From assembly GCF_008974245.1 (NCBI RefSeq), contig NZ_BBZI01000014.1, positions 1 to 64,000 on the forward strand: a stretch of 64,000 nt of DNA, given 5' to 3'. Positions 18,194 to 27,673 of this stretch are shown here, in pieces. Positions within the stretch are counted from its first letter, which is position 1, and every line of letters begins with the position of its first letter. A model generated the notes under the pieces. The model searched no databases and had not been told where the DNA came from. It worked only from the letters and a program-made list of their open reading frames with translations. Origin of the DNA: Streptomyces abyssomicinicus. GTDB taxonomy: Bacteria > Actinomycetota > Actinomycetes > Streptomycetales > Streptomycetaceae. The position numbers and the translations under genes were made by a program.

Positions 18194-18277
18194 GCCTCCG
18201 GTCCGGGCGGTGGCGGCCGGGCCGCCGGGCTCGCGGGTGCCGGGCGCGAGCCGTCCGGGCGGAGCGGGAGGTACGCC

Positions 18278-18508
18278 ATGGGCACGGCGGTGAGGGTGGC
18301 GCTGGGCTTGCTGTGGTGGTGGGCGGCGCTGCGGCTCGCCCTCGACCCGCGGGCGTCCGGGGCGGTCGAGGCGGGCGTGGTGCTCGCCGGGTGGAGCGTC
18401 AGCCTGCTGCCGGTGCACTGCGTGGCCAAGGAGCGGGCGACCGGGGTCGTCGTCGCCACGGGGCGATGGGTGCGGGCCCTGCGGGGGCGGCGCGCGCACG
18501 ACCGGTGA
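18278..18508 (+). CDS. small putative membrane protein
   Basis: A 76-residue frame with a good ribosome site (GGGAGG, seven bases before ATG). It begins with a hydrophobic helix rich in Trp (about 5-20, LGLLWWWAALRLAL), has a second hydrophobic stretch near 30-48, and ends in a basic Arg-rich tail. Third-codon positions are strongly G/C. I do not recognise a family. It follows dpsB by 84 bases and faces nei tail to tail. Confidence 0.55.
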   Translation: MGTAVRVALGLLWWWAALRLALDPRASGAVEAGVVLAGWSVSLLPVHCVAKERATGVVVATGRWVRALRGRRAHDR

Positions 18509-18533
18509 CGGTTGTGGCGGTGCGTGGCGGTTG

Positions 18534-18601
18534 TGGCGGTGGCGGTTGCAACGGTGCTGAGCGGCCGTGGCGGTGGCGGTTGTAACGGTGCTGAGCGGCC
18601 G
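18534..18601. repeat. two tandem 34-bp copies
   Basis: The 34-base unit at 18534-18567 is repeated at 18568-18601 with a single C/T difference. The unit contains GGCGGTTG, and the preceding 30 bases carry further partial copies. It lies between the convergent small membrane gene and nei. Confidence 0.85.
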
Positions 18602-18628
18602 TTGCGGACGGGACGGTGCGGGCGAGGG

Positions 18629-19438
18629 TCACGGCGTCGGCCCCGTCTGGCAGGTGGGGCACCAGTACGTGGGACGGTCGTCCTGGTCGGCCACGCGCAC
18701 GGGTGTGCCGCAGCGCAGGCAGGGCCGCTGCGCGCGGCCGTAGACATAGAGGTTCTGCCCCGTCGGACGCCCGGCCGGTCCCGCCGGCCCGGTCGTGCGG
18801 CGCTGGTGCCGCTCCCGGTTCGCGGCCAGCAGCCGCTGCGCCGTTCCCGGCAGGGCGGCCGCCCGCTCCGACGGCAGCAGACCGAACGGCAGCCACGGCG
18901 TCACGCCCAGCAGGAAGCACAGCTCGCACTTGTACACGTTGCCGACGCCGGCCAGGTTGCGCTGGTCGAGCAGCGCCTCGCCCAGCGGGCGGTCCGGTTC
19001 GCGGGCCAGGTTGGCGAGGGCCAGGTCCGGGTCCCAGTCGGGCCCGAGCAGATCCGGGCCCAGGTGCCCCACGGCCCGCTCCTCCTCGGACGTCCGCAGC
19101 AGCTCCAGCACCGGCAGCCGGTAACCGACCGCAGTGTTCTCGGCGGTGCCGAGGACGGCACGGATCTGGTGCTGCGGCCCGGGCAGCCGGACGCAGGGCC
19201 CCCCGCCGGGGAGGACCTTCCACGCGCCGTCCATCCGCAGATGGGAGTGGAGGGTGAGACCGCCCTCCACCCGGGTCATCAGGTGCTTGCCGCGGGGGAC
19301 GACCTCCAGCACGGTCCGTCCGGTCAGGTCGGAGGTGGCGAAACGGGGCACCCTGAGGTCACTGCGGAGCAGCACCCGGCCCGCGAGGGCCTCGTGCAGC
19401 CGCTTCGCGGTCAGCCATACCGTGTCGCCTTCGGGCAT
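18629..19438 (-). CDS. nei: Nei: endonuclease VIII-type DNA glycosylase/AP lyase
   Basis: A bifunctional base-excision enzyme for oxidised pyrimidines. 269 residues. The N terminus is MPEGDT, so the catalytic Pro2-Glu3 pair is present. The helix-two-turn-helix region follows (LLDQRNLAGVGNVYKCE, about 156-172), and the C terminus has a four-Cys zinc finger (CLRCG ... CPTC, about 240-264) with the intercalation loop. A Gly/Pro-rich linker near 215-228 precedes the finger. It lies downstream of lhr on the same strand, the same pairing as in mycobacteria, though here a gap of about 600 bases separates them. The family is certain; the exact Nei paralogue is not. Confidence 0.9.
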   Translation of the reverse strand: MPEGDTVWLTAKRLHEALAGRVLLRSDLRVPRFATSDLTGRTVLEVVPRGKHLMTRVEGGLTLHSHLRMDGAWKVLPGGGPCVRLPGPQHQIRAVLGTAENTAVGYRLPVLELLRTSEEERAVGHLGPDLLGPDWDPDLALANLAREPDRPLGEALLDQRNLAGVGNVYKCELCFLLGVTPWLPFGLLPSERAAALPGTAQRLLAANRERHQRRTTGPAGPAGRPTGQNLYVYGRAQRPCLRCGTPVRVADQDDRPTYWCPTCQTGPTP

Positions 19439-20044
19439 GCCTCAAGCATGCCCCGGCCTGGGCGCCTCACGGCAGCGGACCCCCGGGACCGCACGGCACG
19501 GCAGCGCGTCCCGTCCCCGGTGCGCGCCGGGCGGCGCCTCCTCCACGACACCGGGCGTGAGGGCGGCCGCGCGGGACGGTGCCCCCGCATGTGAGGCATC
19601 GCGGAACGGGCGGCGTCGCGGGCCGAGGGCCCGGGCCGCGTGAGGCGAGCAGGACCGGGCCTTACCGGGAATGCGGGACGGGGCGCGGAAGCGGGACCCG
19701 GGCGGCGCGGGACCGGGCTTCGCGGGACCGGGCAGTGCGGGACCGGGCAGTGCGGGGCGCGGGTGGTGGGAGCTGACTGGACGGAGGCGCGGGGGAACGG
19801 GCGGCGCGGGTTGAGCCGGACCGTGCGGTGCGCGCCACGGGGACCGGCGATACGGGTGAGCGGGAGTGGGCGGCAGGAGGCGGCGGGCGGGACGAGGCCG
19901 CGGCCCGGGGGAGCGGTGGTACGGGCGGCACGCGGAAGCGGGACCCGGGAGGCGCGGCGGGGTACGGGAGGTGTGCGTGGGCCGGCGGCGTCGTGGCGCC
20001 GGAGGCCGAGGGGGCGCCGAGGGGGCGAGGGACGCGCCGGGGGC
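19439..20044. other. 606-base low-complexity gap between lhr and nei
   Basis: No gene is supported: frames are open only because the DNA is extremely GC-rich, and their translations are Arg/Gly/Pro strings. The stretch 19660-19770 is a degenerate array built on GGGACCGGGC and GCGGGACC units, and similar units recur to about 19960. No promoter for nei could be picked out. Confidence 0.6.
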
Positions 20045-23000
20045 TCAGGCTCGCATCCGCAGGCCCCGTGGTGTGGCGACGAACCCGGCCTCCTCCAGCG
20101 ACGGGCCGAGCGCGGCGCCCAGCGCCGGCTCGCCGTTGATCCGCTCCACGGTGACCGTGCCCAGCGAACCGGACCGGGCGGCCTCGGCGAGCGCCTCGGC
20201 GGCCTGCCGCAGCCGGGGGTCCCGGTCGGCGGGGAGATCCGGCTCGGAGGGCCAGGCCAGGAGCGTCTTGCCGCCGCGCTCCATGTACAGCACCAGCTCA
20301 CCGTCGACCAGGACCACCAGCGAGCCCGCCTTGCGGCCCGGCTTGTGCCCCGCGCCGCCCGGCGGCTCGGGCCAGCCGAGGGCCGCGCCGTAGGCGTTGG
20401 CGGGGTCCGCCGCGGCCAGCACCACCGCGCGGGAGGCGCCCGCGTCGCGGCGGCCCCCGAACCGGTCGGCGGGGCGGCCGCCGAACCGCCCGGGACCGCC
20501 GGACGGGTCCGCGATCGGCGCCGGGCCCCAGGGCTCGGGGAAGCCGTCAGCTCCGCCGCCACCCGCGCCCCCGGGCGCGGTGCCGCTCCACGGGTCGCCG
20601 GTGGGCGGTGCCGCCTCGCCCCGCTCCCGGGCGTTGGCTGTGGCGCGCAGGCGGTCGACGGCGCCCTCCATCGCGAACTGGGCGGCGCCCAGCCCCTCCA
20701 CCACATAGCCTCGCCGGGCCTGACCGGTCTCCTCCAGCGCCGCCAGCACCCGGTAGACGGCGGAGAAGCCGCCCTCGACGCCCTCCGCGCCGACCGCGCC
20801 CCTGGTCACCACGCCGTGCCGGTCCAGCAGGGCGCGGGCCAGCGAGGTGGCCCGGACGGTGGGATCGCCCTCCCGCTCGGGCAGCAGCGACCAGCGGCCG
20901 GCCACCGTCGGCGGACCGGTGCGCGAGGCGGGGCGGCGGGCCGAGGCGGTGAGGCCGCCGTACCGGCCACGCGGCACCGCCCGCTTGGCGCGGTGGGCGG
21001 TGGACCCCGCGGTCCGCCCCGAGCCGAGCAGGGAACGCATCGGGGCCAGGGTGTCGTTGGTGAGCCGGCCCGACCAGGCCAGGTCCCACAGCGCGTCGGC
21101 CAGCTCGGGATCGGTGGCGTCCGGATGGGTGGTGGCGCGGACCTGGTCGGCGATCTGCCGGAAGAACAGGCCGTAGCCCCCCGACAGCGCCGTCAGCACC
21201 GACTCGTGCACAGCGGTGAGCTCCAGAGGGTGCGGGGGCGGGAGCAGCAGGGGCGCCGTGTCGGCGAGGTAGAGGGAGACCCAGCCGTCCTTGCCGGGCA
21301 GCGAGCCGGCGCCCGCCCACACCACCTCGCCGGCCGCCGTCAGCTCGTCGAGCATCGCCGGGGTGTAGCCGACGACACGGGAGGGCAGGACCAGCTTCTC
21401 CAGGGCGGAGGCGGGCACCGAGGCGCCCTGGAGCTGTTCGACCGCCCGCACCAGGCCGTCGATGCCGCGCAGGGCGTGGCCCTTGCCGATGTGCTGCCAC
21501 TGGGGGAGGAACTGGGCGAGGGCGGCGGGCGGCGCCGGCTCGAGTTCCTCGCGCAGCGCGGCCAGCGAGCGGCGCCGCAGCCGCCGCAGCACCGTGGCGT
21601 CGCACCACTCCTGGCCGATGCCCGCCGGATGGAACTCGCCCTCGACCACCCGGCCGCCGGCCGCCAGGCGGCGCAGGGCGCCCTCGGTGACGGCGACGCC
21701 TAGGCCGAACCGGGCGGCGGCAGCGGTCGAGGTGAAGGGGCCGTGGGTGCGGGCGTAGCGGGCGAGCAGGTCGCCCAGCGGGTCCTTGACCGGCTCGGTG
21801 AACGCCTCGGGAACGCCCACCGGCAGGGCGGTGCCCAGGGCGTCGCGCAGGCGCCCGGCGTCCTCGACCGCGGCCCAGTGTGCGGCGCCGGCGATCCGCA
21901 CGCCGATCGCGCGGCGGGATGAGGCCAGTTCCTCGGCCCAGCCCGGCTCGGCGCCCCGCTCGGCCAGCTCGGCGTCGGTGAGCGGGCCCAGCAGCCGCAG
22001 AACGTCGGCCACGCCCTCCGCGTCCTTCACCCGGCGGTCCTCGGTGAGCCACTGGAGCTCACTCTCCAGCTCGGAGAGCACGTCCGCGTCGAGCAGTTCG
22101 CGCAGCTCCGCCTGGCCGAGGAGTTCGGCCAGCAGCCGGGAGTCCAGCGACAGCGCGGCGGCCCGCCGCTCGGCGAGCGGGGAGTCGCCCTCGTACAGGA
22201 ACTGGGCGACGTAGCCGAAGAGCAGGGACCGGGCGAACGGCGACGGCTCGGGCGTGGTCACCTCGACCAGGCGGACCTTGCGGGACTCGATGTCGCCCAT
22301 CAGCTCGGTCAGCCCGGGGACGTCGAACACGTCTTGGAGGCACTCGCGGACCGCCTCCAGGACGATCGGGAAGGAACCGAACTCGCTCGCCACCGACAGC
22401 AGCTGGGCGGCTCGCTGGCGCTGCTGCCAGAGCGGTGTCCGCCTGCCCGGGTTGCGGCGGGGCAGCAGCAGGGCGCGGGCGGCGCACTCACGGAACCGGG
22501 ACGCGAAGAGGGCGGAGCCGCCGACCTGGTCGGTGACCAGCCGGTCGACCTCGCCCCCTTCGAAGGCGACGTCGGCCGCGCCCACCGGCGCCTGTTCGCC
22601 GTCGTACTCCATGCCTGCCCGGGCGGGGTCCTGGTCCATCAGGTCCAGGCCCATCAGATCGGCGTCCGGCAGGCGCAGCACGATGCCGTCGTCGGCGTGC
22701 ATCACCTGGGCGTCCATGCCGTAGCGCTCGGACAGGCGCGCGGACAGGGCCAGCGCCCAGGGGGCGTGCACCTGCGCGCCGAACGGGGAGTGGACGACGA
22801 CGCGCCAGTCGCCCAGCTCGTCGCGGAACCGCTCCACCACGATGGTGCGGTCGTCGGGGACGTGGCCGCAGGCCTGGCGCTGTTCGGTCAGGTAGGCGAT
22901 GACGTTGTCCGCCGCCCAGGCGTCCAGTCCCGCGGCGAGCAGCCGCAGCCGGGCGTCCTCCTCGGACAGCGAGCCGACCTCGCGGAGGAACGCGCCGACC

Positions 23001-24865
23001 GCGCGCCCCAGCTCCAGCGGGCGGCCGAGCTGGTCGCCCTTCCAGAAGGGCAGCCGCCCCGGTACGCCCGGCGCGGGGGAGACCAGCACCCGGTCGCGGG
23101 TGATGTCCTCGATCCGCCAGGAGCTGGTGCCGAGCGTGAACACGTCGCCCACGCGGGACTCGTAGACCATCTCCTCGTCGAGCTCGCCGACCCGGCCGCC
23201 GCCCTTCTTCGGGTCGGAGCCCGCGAGGAACACGCCGAACAGCCCGCGGTCCGGGATGGTGCCGCCCGAGGTGACGGCCAGCCGCTGGGCGCCGGGCCGG
23301 CCGGTGACCGTGCCCGTCACCCGGTCCCACACCACGCGGGGCCGCAGCTCGGCGAAGGCGTCGGACGGGTAGCGGCCGGCCAGCATGTCCAGCACGCCGG
23401 TGAACGCCGACTCCGGCAGCGAGGCGAACGGTGCCGCCCGGCGGACCAGCGCCAGCAGCTCGTCCACCTGCCAGCCGTCCACCGCGGTCATCGCCACGAT
23501 CTGCTGCGCCAGCACGTCCAGCGGATTGGCGGGCACGCGCAGCGACTCGATGGCGCCGGTGCGCATCCGCTCCGTCACCACGGCGGCCTGCACGAGGTCG
23601 CCGCGGTACTTGGGGAAGACGACGCCGGTGGACACCGCGCCCACCTGGTGCCCGGCGCGGCCCACGCGCTGCAGGCCGGAGGCGACCGAAGGGGGCGACT
23701 CCACCTGGACGACCAGGTCCACGGCGCCCATGTCGATGCCCAGTTCCAGGCTGGAGGTGGCGACCACGGCGGGTAGCCGGCCCGCCTTCAGGTCCTCCTC
23801 GACCTGGGCGCGCTGCTCCTTGGAGACCGAGCCGTGGTGCGCCCGGGCGATCACCGGGGGAGCGCCCTGGGCGGCGCCGGAGCCGCCCATCAGCTCGGCC
23901 GGGGAATGCTCCTCGGGCAGCGGCTCCCCGGTGGCGCGTTCGTAGGCGATCTCGTTGAGCCGGTTGCACAGCCGCTCCGCCAGACGGCGGGAGTTGGCGA
24001 AGACGATGGTCGAGCGGTGCGACTGCACGAGGTCGGCGATGCGCTCCTCCACGGAGGGCCAGATCGACGGCCGCTCGCCGTCCTTGCCGGCGTCCGTGGC
24101 GGGGGAGCCGCCCAGCTCGCCCATGTCCTCCACGGGGACGACCACCGACAGGTCGAACTCCTTGCCGGACGGCGGCTGGACGATCTCCACCCGGCGCTGC
24201 GGCGAGAGGTAACGGGCCACCTCGTCGACCGGGCGGACGGTGGCCGACAGGCCGATCCGGCGGGCCGGACGGGGCAGCAGCTCGTCCAGCCGCTCCAGGG
24301 AGAGGGCCAGATGGGCGCCGCGCTTGGTCCCGGCCACGGCGTGCACCTCGTCGAGGATCACCGTCTCGACGCCGGTAAGCGCCTCCCGGGTGGCGGAGGT
24401 CAGCATCAGGAACAGGGACTCGGGCGTGGTGATCAGGATGTCCGGCGGCCGGTTGGCCAGCGACCGGCGCTCGGCGGCGGGGGTGTCACCCGAGCGGATG
24501 CCCACCCGGACCTCGGGCTCGGGCAGGCCGAGCCGCACCGCCTCCTGGCGGATACCGGTCAGCGGGCTGCGCAGATTGCGCTCCACGTCCACCGCCAAGG
24601 CCTTCAGCGGCGACACGTACAGCACCCGGCAGCGCTTCTTCGGCTCGGCGGGCGGGGGCGTGGAGGTCAGCTGGTCCAGGGCGGCGAGGAAGGCGGCCAG
24701 CGTCTTGCCGGAACCGGTGGGGGCCACCACCAGGACGTCCGACCCCTCGCCGATGGCCTGCCAGGCGCCGGCCTGGGCCGAGGTGGGCGCGGTGAAGGCA
24801 CCCGCGAACCAGCCGCGGGTCGCGGCGGAGAAACCTGCCAGGGCGGGATGGGGGGTGCCTGCCAT
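20045..24865 (-). CDS. lhr: Lhr: large helicase-related protein
   Basis: A superfamily 2 DNA helicase of 1606 residues. Walker A is APTGSGKT (near 50), the DEAH-type box is LDEVH (near 170), motif III is SATVRP and motif VI is QRVGRAGHQ. A winged helix, the Lhr core and a long C-terminal DNA-glycosylase-like region follow. Mycobacterial Lhr translocates 3'-5' and unwinds RNA:DNA; E. coli Lhr has been reported to carry uracil-glycosylase activity in its C-terminal part. The ATG at 24865 with AGGATGGAG upstream is preferred; an in-frame GTG lies 15 bases earlier. A Gly/Pro-rich insert (about 1470-1530) is unusual in the C-terminal third. With nei it forms a repair pair. Confidence 0.92.
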   Translation of the reverse strand: MAGTPHPALAGFSAATRGWFAGAFTAPTSAQAGAWQAIGEGSDVLVVAPTGSGKTLAAFLAALDQLTSTPPPAEPKKRCRVLYVSPLKALAVDVERNLRSPLTGIRQEAVRLGLPEPEVRVGIRSGDTPAAERRSLANRPPDILITTPESLFLMLTSATREALTGVETVILDEVHAVAGTKRGAHLALSLERLDELLPRPARRIGLSATVRPVDEVARYLSPQRRVEIVQPPSGKEFDLSVVVPVEDMGELGGSPATDAGKDGERPSIWPSVEERIADLVQSHRSTIVFANSRRLAERLCNRLNEIAYERATGEPLPEEHSPAELMGGSGAAQGAPPVIARAHHGSVSKEQRAQVEEDLKAGRLPAVVATSSLELGIDMGAVDLVVQVESPPSVASGLQRVGRAGHQVGAVSTGVVFPKYRGDLVQAAVVTERMRTGAIESLRVPANPLDVLAQQIVAMTAVDGWQVDELLALVRRAAPFASLPESAFTGVLDMLAGRYPSDAFAELRPRVVWDRVTGTVTGRPGAQRLAVTSGGTIPDRGLFGVFLAGSDPKKGGGRVGELDEEMVYESRVGDVFTLGTSSWRIEDITRDRVLVSPAPGVPGRLPFWKGDQLGRPLELGRAVGAFLREVGSLSEEDARLRLLAAGLDAWAADNVIAYLTEQRQACGHVPDDRTIVVERFRDELGDWRVVVHSPFGAQVHAPWALALSARLSERYGMDAQVMHADDGIVLRLPDADLMGLDLMDQDPARAGMEYDGEQAPVGAADVAFEGGEVDRLVTDQVGGSALFASRFRECAARALLLPRRNPGRRTPLWQQRQRAAQLLSVASEFGSFPIVLEAVRECLQDVFDVPGLTELMGDIESRKVRLVEVTTPEPSPFARSLLFGYVAQFLYEGDSPLAERRAAALSLDSRLLAELLGQAELRELLDADVLSELESELQWLTEDRRVKDAEGVADVLRLLGPLTDAELAERGAEPGWAEELASSRRAIGVRIAGAAHWAAVEDAGRLRDALGTALPVGVPEAFTEPVKDPLGDLLARYARTHGPFTSTAAAARFGLGVAVTEGALRRLAAGGRVVEGEFHPAGIGQEWCDATVLRRLRRRSLAALREELEPAPPAALAQFLPQWQHIGKGHALRGIDGLVRAVEQLQGASVPASALEKLVLPSRVVGYTPAMLDELTAAGEVVWAGAGSLPGKDGWVSLYLADTAPLLLPPPHPLELTAVHESVLTALSGGYGLFFRQIADQVRATTHPDATDPELADALWDLAWSGRLTNDTLAPMRSLLGSGRTAGSTAHRAKRAVPRGRYGGLTASARRPASRTGPPTVAGRWSLLPEREGDPTVRATSLARALLDRHGVVTRGAVGAEGVEGGFSAVYRVLAALEETGQARRGYVVEGLGAAQFAMEGAVDRLRATANARERGEAAPPTGDPWSGTAPGGAGGGGADGFPEPWGPAPIADPSGGPGRFGGRPADRFGGRRDAGASRAVVLAAADPANAYGAALGWPEPPGGAGHKPGRKAGSLVVLVDGELVLYMERGGKTLLAWPSEPDLPADRDPRLRQAAEALAEAARSGSLGTVTVERINGEPALGAALGPSLEEAGFVATPRGLRMRA

Positions 24866-24925
24866 GGCTCCATCCTGCACCCCGCCACCGACACTCGCCG
24901 CTGACCTGCCCGAATATCGAACACG

Positions 24926-24956
24926 CTGACCGGAAGGCGGCCAGCCTGCCTAGGCT
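24926..24956 (+). promoter_or_regulatory. promoter for a predicted leaderless azlC mRNA
   Basis: CTGACC (24926-24931) and TAGGCT (24951-24956) are 19 bases apart, and TAGGCT lies 6 bases before the azlC GTG. The expected transcription start coincides with the start codon. This sits in the 97-base divergent gap between lhr and azlC. Confidence 0.45.
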
Positions 24957-24962
24957 GCGGGC

Positions 24963-25733
24963 GTGGCACACGAGACAGCGCACACGCAACGTCCTGACCA
25001 GCCGGATCCCGCCGACGCCAAGCCCGACGCGGCGGTGGTCCGTGACGCCCTCGGGGTCGGCGTCGCGGTGGGACTGTCCGGCTTCGCCTTCGGGGTGACC
25101 TCCGCGGGCGCCGGGCTCACCCTGCTGCAGACCTGCCTGACCAGCCTGCTCATCTTCACCGGCGCGTCGCAGTTCGCCCTGGTGGGCGCGCTGGCGGCGG
25201 GCGGCAACCCGTTCACGGCGGCGGCCGGGGCCTTCTTCCTCGGCGTGCGGAACGCCTTCTACGGCCTGCGGCTGTCGCAGCTGCTGGCGCTGCGGCCGGC
25301 GGTGCGGCCGGCGGCGGCCCAGTGGGTGATCGACGAGACCACGGCGGTGGCCCTGGCGCAGCCGACCCGCCGGGCGGCGCGGATCGGTTTCACCGTCACC
25401 GGCGTCACCCTCTACCTGCTGTGGAACCTGACCACGCTGCTCGGCGCGCTGGGCGCGGAGGCGATCGGGGACACCGAGGCGTGGGGGCTGGACGCCGCCG
25501 GTCCGGCCGTCTTCCTGGCCCTGCTGGCGCCGATGCTGCGCAGCGCCGTGGAGCGGGCGACCGCCGTGCTCGCGGTGGCGCTCGGACTGGGGCTGCTGCC
25601 GGTGCTGCCGGCGGGGGTGCCGGTGCTGGTGGCGGCGCTGGCGGCGCCGGTCGTGCTGTACGTGCAGGGGCGACGGGGCTCCGGTCCCGGTGGAAGGCCC
25701 ACGGTCGAGGCATCCGAGGAGGAGCAGCGGTGA
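24963..25733 (+). CDS. azlC: AzlC: branched-chain amino acid exporter, large subunit
   Basis: A 256-residue membrane protein of the AzlC (LIV-E) family, which with AzlD exports branched-chain amino acids or analogues. After a hydrophilic 25-residue head, about seven to eight hydrophobic segments follow; the conserved GASQFA and GVRNAFYGL motifs are visible. The last residues (EASEEEQR) encode the ribosome site of azlD, whose GTG overlaps this stop. It begins with GTG without a Shine-Dalgarno sequence and is probably leaderless. Confidence 0.88.
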   Translation: MAHETAHTQRPDQPDPADAKPDAAVVRDALGVGVAVGLSGFAFGVTSAGAGLTLLQTCLTSLLIFTGASQFALVGALAAGGNPFTAAAGAFFLGVRNAFYGLRLSQLLALRPAVRPAAAQWVIDETTAVALAQPTRRAARIGFTVTGVTLYLLWNLTTLLGALGAEAIGDTEAWGLDAAGPAVFLALLAPMLRSAVERATAVLAVALGLGLLPVLPAGVPVLVAALAAPVVLYVQGRRGSGPGGRPTVEASEEEQR

Positions 25734-26035
25734 ACGTCTGGATCGCGATCGGGCTGACGGCGGTCGGGTGCTACGCCGTGAAGCTCGCGGGGCTGCTGGT
25801 TCCGGGCTCGGTGCTGGAGCGGCCGCTGGTGCGGCGGCTCGCGGCGCTGCTGCCGGTGGCGTTGCTGGCCGCGCTGACGGCGCAGCAGACCTTCGGCGAC
25901 GGGCGCGAGCTGGTCCTCGACGCCAGGGTGCTGGGGGTGGGCGCGGCAGGGGTGGCGCTGGCGCTGCGGGCGCCGTTCCTCGTGGTGGTCGGGGTCGCGG
26001 TGGCCGTCACGGCCGGGGTCCGCGCGCTGCTCTGA
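25730..26035 (+). CDS. azlD: AzlD: branched-chain amino acid exporter, small subunit
   Basis: A 101-residue protein with three to four membrane helices, typical of AzlD (about 100-110 residues). Its GTG overlaps the azlC stop as GTGA, with GAGGAGGAG upstream, so the two are translationally coupled and expected in 1:1 complex. The substrate in this organism is inferred from the family only. Confidence 0.86.
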   Translation: MNVWIAIGLTAVGCYAVKLAGLLVPGSVLERPLVRRLAALLPVALLAALTAQQTFGDGRELVLDARVLGVGAAGVALALRAPFLVVVGVAVAVTAGVRALL

Positions 26036-26059
26036 GATCCGGGGGCGGATACTGGAGCC

Positions 26060-26254
26060 ATGCGGTTGACGGTCTTCTGGCAGCGGATGGCGGATCACTT
26101 CGGTCCCGGGTACGCCGATTCCTTCGCGCGCGACCACGTGATGGCGGAACTCGGCGGGCGTACCGTCCAGCAGGCACTGGACGCCGGCTGGGAGGCGAAG
26201 GACGTGTGGCGGGCGGTCTGCACCGCGATGAACGTGCCGGCCGAGAGGCGCTGA
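26060..26254 (+). CDS. DUF3046 protein
   Basis: A 64-residue protein of the DUF3046 family: it starts MRLTVFWQRM, followed by the signatures YADSFARDHVM and LGGRTVQQALDAG. It is conserved in actinobacteria just upstream of recA (also in mycobacteria), but its function is unknown. Start ATG with GGAG close upstream, 24 bases after azlD, so it may be co-transcribed. Confidence 0.85.
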   Translation: MRLTVFWQRMADHFGPGYADSFARDHVMAELGGRTVQQALDAGWEAKDVWRAVCTAMNVPAERR

Positions 26255-26301
26255 GCCACCGGAATTCTCCGAAACCTTGCGAGGTGGGCGAGACTTGCGG
26301 C

Positions 26302-27630
26302 GTGACAGGGGCTGAGGGCACGGAGAGCGGCAGGGACACGGGTGCGGCGCCGGCCGCCGACGGCGCCGGGGTGCCGTCGCAGCGGAAGACGGCGCCACCA
26401 CCGGCCGACGGGCCACCACCCGGGGACGGGCCACCACTTGCGGACGGGCCACCACCTGCGGACCGGACGCGGGCGGCCGCGGAGGCGCCGCAGGCCGCCA
26501 GGATGCCCCGCTGGCTGCCGCGGGCCATGGTGCTCGCGCTCTCCCTGGTCGCCGTGTTCCAGCTGGGCAGCTGGGCCTTCCACCGGCTGACCGGCCTGCT
26601 GATCAACGTGCTGATCGCCTTCTTCCTGGCGCTCGCCATCGAGCCCGCGGTGAGCTGGATGGCCTCCCGAGGGCTGCGGCGGGGCGTCGCCGCGTGCCTG
26701 GTCTTCCTGGGCGTGCTGGCCGGTGCGGCGGGCTTCGTCACCCTGATGAGCTCGATGCTCGCCGACCAGATCATCCGGATCATCGACGACTTCCCGGCCT
26801 ACCTGGACTCGGTGATCAACTGGATCAACGTGCACTTCGACACCGAGCTGCGCCGGGTGGACGTCCAGGAGAGCCTGCTCAGCTCCGACTGGCTGCACAA
26901 GTACGTCGAGAACAGCGCCAGCGGGGTGCTGGACGTGTCCGCCCAGGTCCTCGGCGGCCTGTTCCAGCTGCTGACCGTCGCGCTGTTCTCGTTCTACTTC
27001 GCCGCCGACGGCCCCCGGCTGCGGCGCGCCCTCTGCTCGGTGCTGCCCCCGGCCAAGCAGGCCGAGGTGCTGCGGGCCTGGGAGATCGCCGTCGACAAGA
27101 CCGGCGGCTACATCTACTCGCGCGGCCTGATGGCACTGGTGTCGGGCCTGGCCCACTACGTGCTGCTGCAGTTCCTCGACGTGCCCTACGCGCCGGTGCT
27201 GGCGGTCTGGGTGGGACTGGTCTCGCAGTTCATCCCCACCATCGGCACCTATCTGGCGGGCGCGCTGCCGATGCTGATCGCCTTCACCGTCAACCCCTGG
27301 TACGCGCTGTGGGTGCTGATCTTCGTGGTGGTGTACCAGCAGTTCGAGAACTACCTGCTGCAGCCCAAGCTGACCGCGCGGACGGTGGACATCCACCCCG
27401 CGGTCGCCTTCGGCTCGGTGATCGCCGGCACCGCGCTGCTCGGCGCGGTCGGCGCGCTGATCGCGATCCCGGCCGTCGCCACCCTCCAGGCGTTCCTCGG
27501 CGCCTATGTGAAGCGGTACGACGTGACGGACGACCCGCGGGTGCACGGCCATCGCCGGGGAGCGGCGGACGCGGCCGCCCGGGGGCTGTTCCGGCGGGCC
27601 AGGCGGCTCTGGGGCGGTTCCCGGGTGTGA
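26302..27630 (+). CDS. AI-2E family membrane permease
   Basis: A 442-residue protein of the AI-2E/PerM family (TqsA-like): eight predicted membrane helices with the conserved C-terminal signature around GLVSQFIPTIGTYLAGALP and the NYLLQPKL motif. Substrates range from autoinducer-2 to Na+/H+ in studied members, so no substrate is assigned here. The N-terminal 70 residues are Pro/Asp/Gly-rich with four near-copies of GPPPADGPP encoded by roughly 18-base repeats. The chosen GTG has no clear ribosome site; an ATG at 26503, next to the first helix, is the main alternative. recA follows after about 245 bases with its own promoter. Confidence 0.82.
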   Translation: MTGAEGTESGRDTGAAPAADGAGVPSQRKTAPPPADGPPPGDGPPLADGPPPADRTRAAAEAPQAARMPRWLPRAMVLALSLVAVFQLGSWAFHRLTGLLINVLIAFFLALAIEPAVSWMASRGLRRGVAACLVFLGVLAGAAGFVTLMSSMLADQIIRIIDDFPAYLDSVINWINVHFDTELRRVDVQESLLSSDWLHKYVENSASGVLDVSAQVLGGLFQLLTVALFSFYFAADGPRLRRALCSVLPPAKQAEVLRAWEIAVDKTGGYIYSRGLMALVSGLAHYVLLQFLDVPYAPVLAVWVGLVSQFIPTIGTYLAGALPMLIAFTVNPWYALWVLIFVVVYQQFENYLLQPKLTARTVDIHPAVAFGSVIAGTALLGAVGALIAIPAVATLQAFLGAYVKRYDVTDDPRVHGHRRGAADAAARGLFRRARRLWGGSRV

Positions 27631-27673
27631 ACCCCGCGTACACCCGGCACGCACCGCCGGGACCGGGAATGAT

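Noticed and set aside
19640..21703. Plus-strand frame covering the lhr-nei gap and the 3' end of lhr
   Set aside because: Low-complexity Arg/Gly translation, no ribosome site, and most of it is antisense to lhr.
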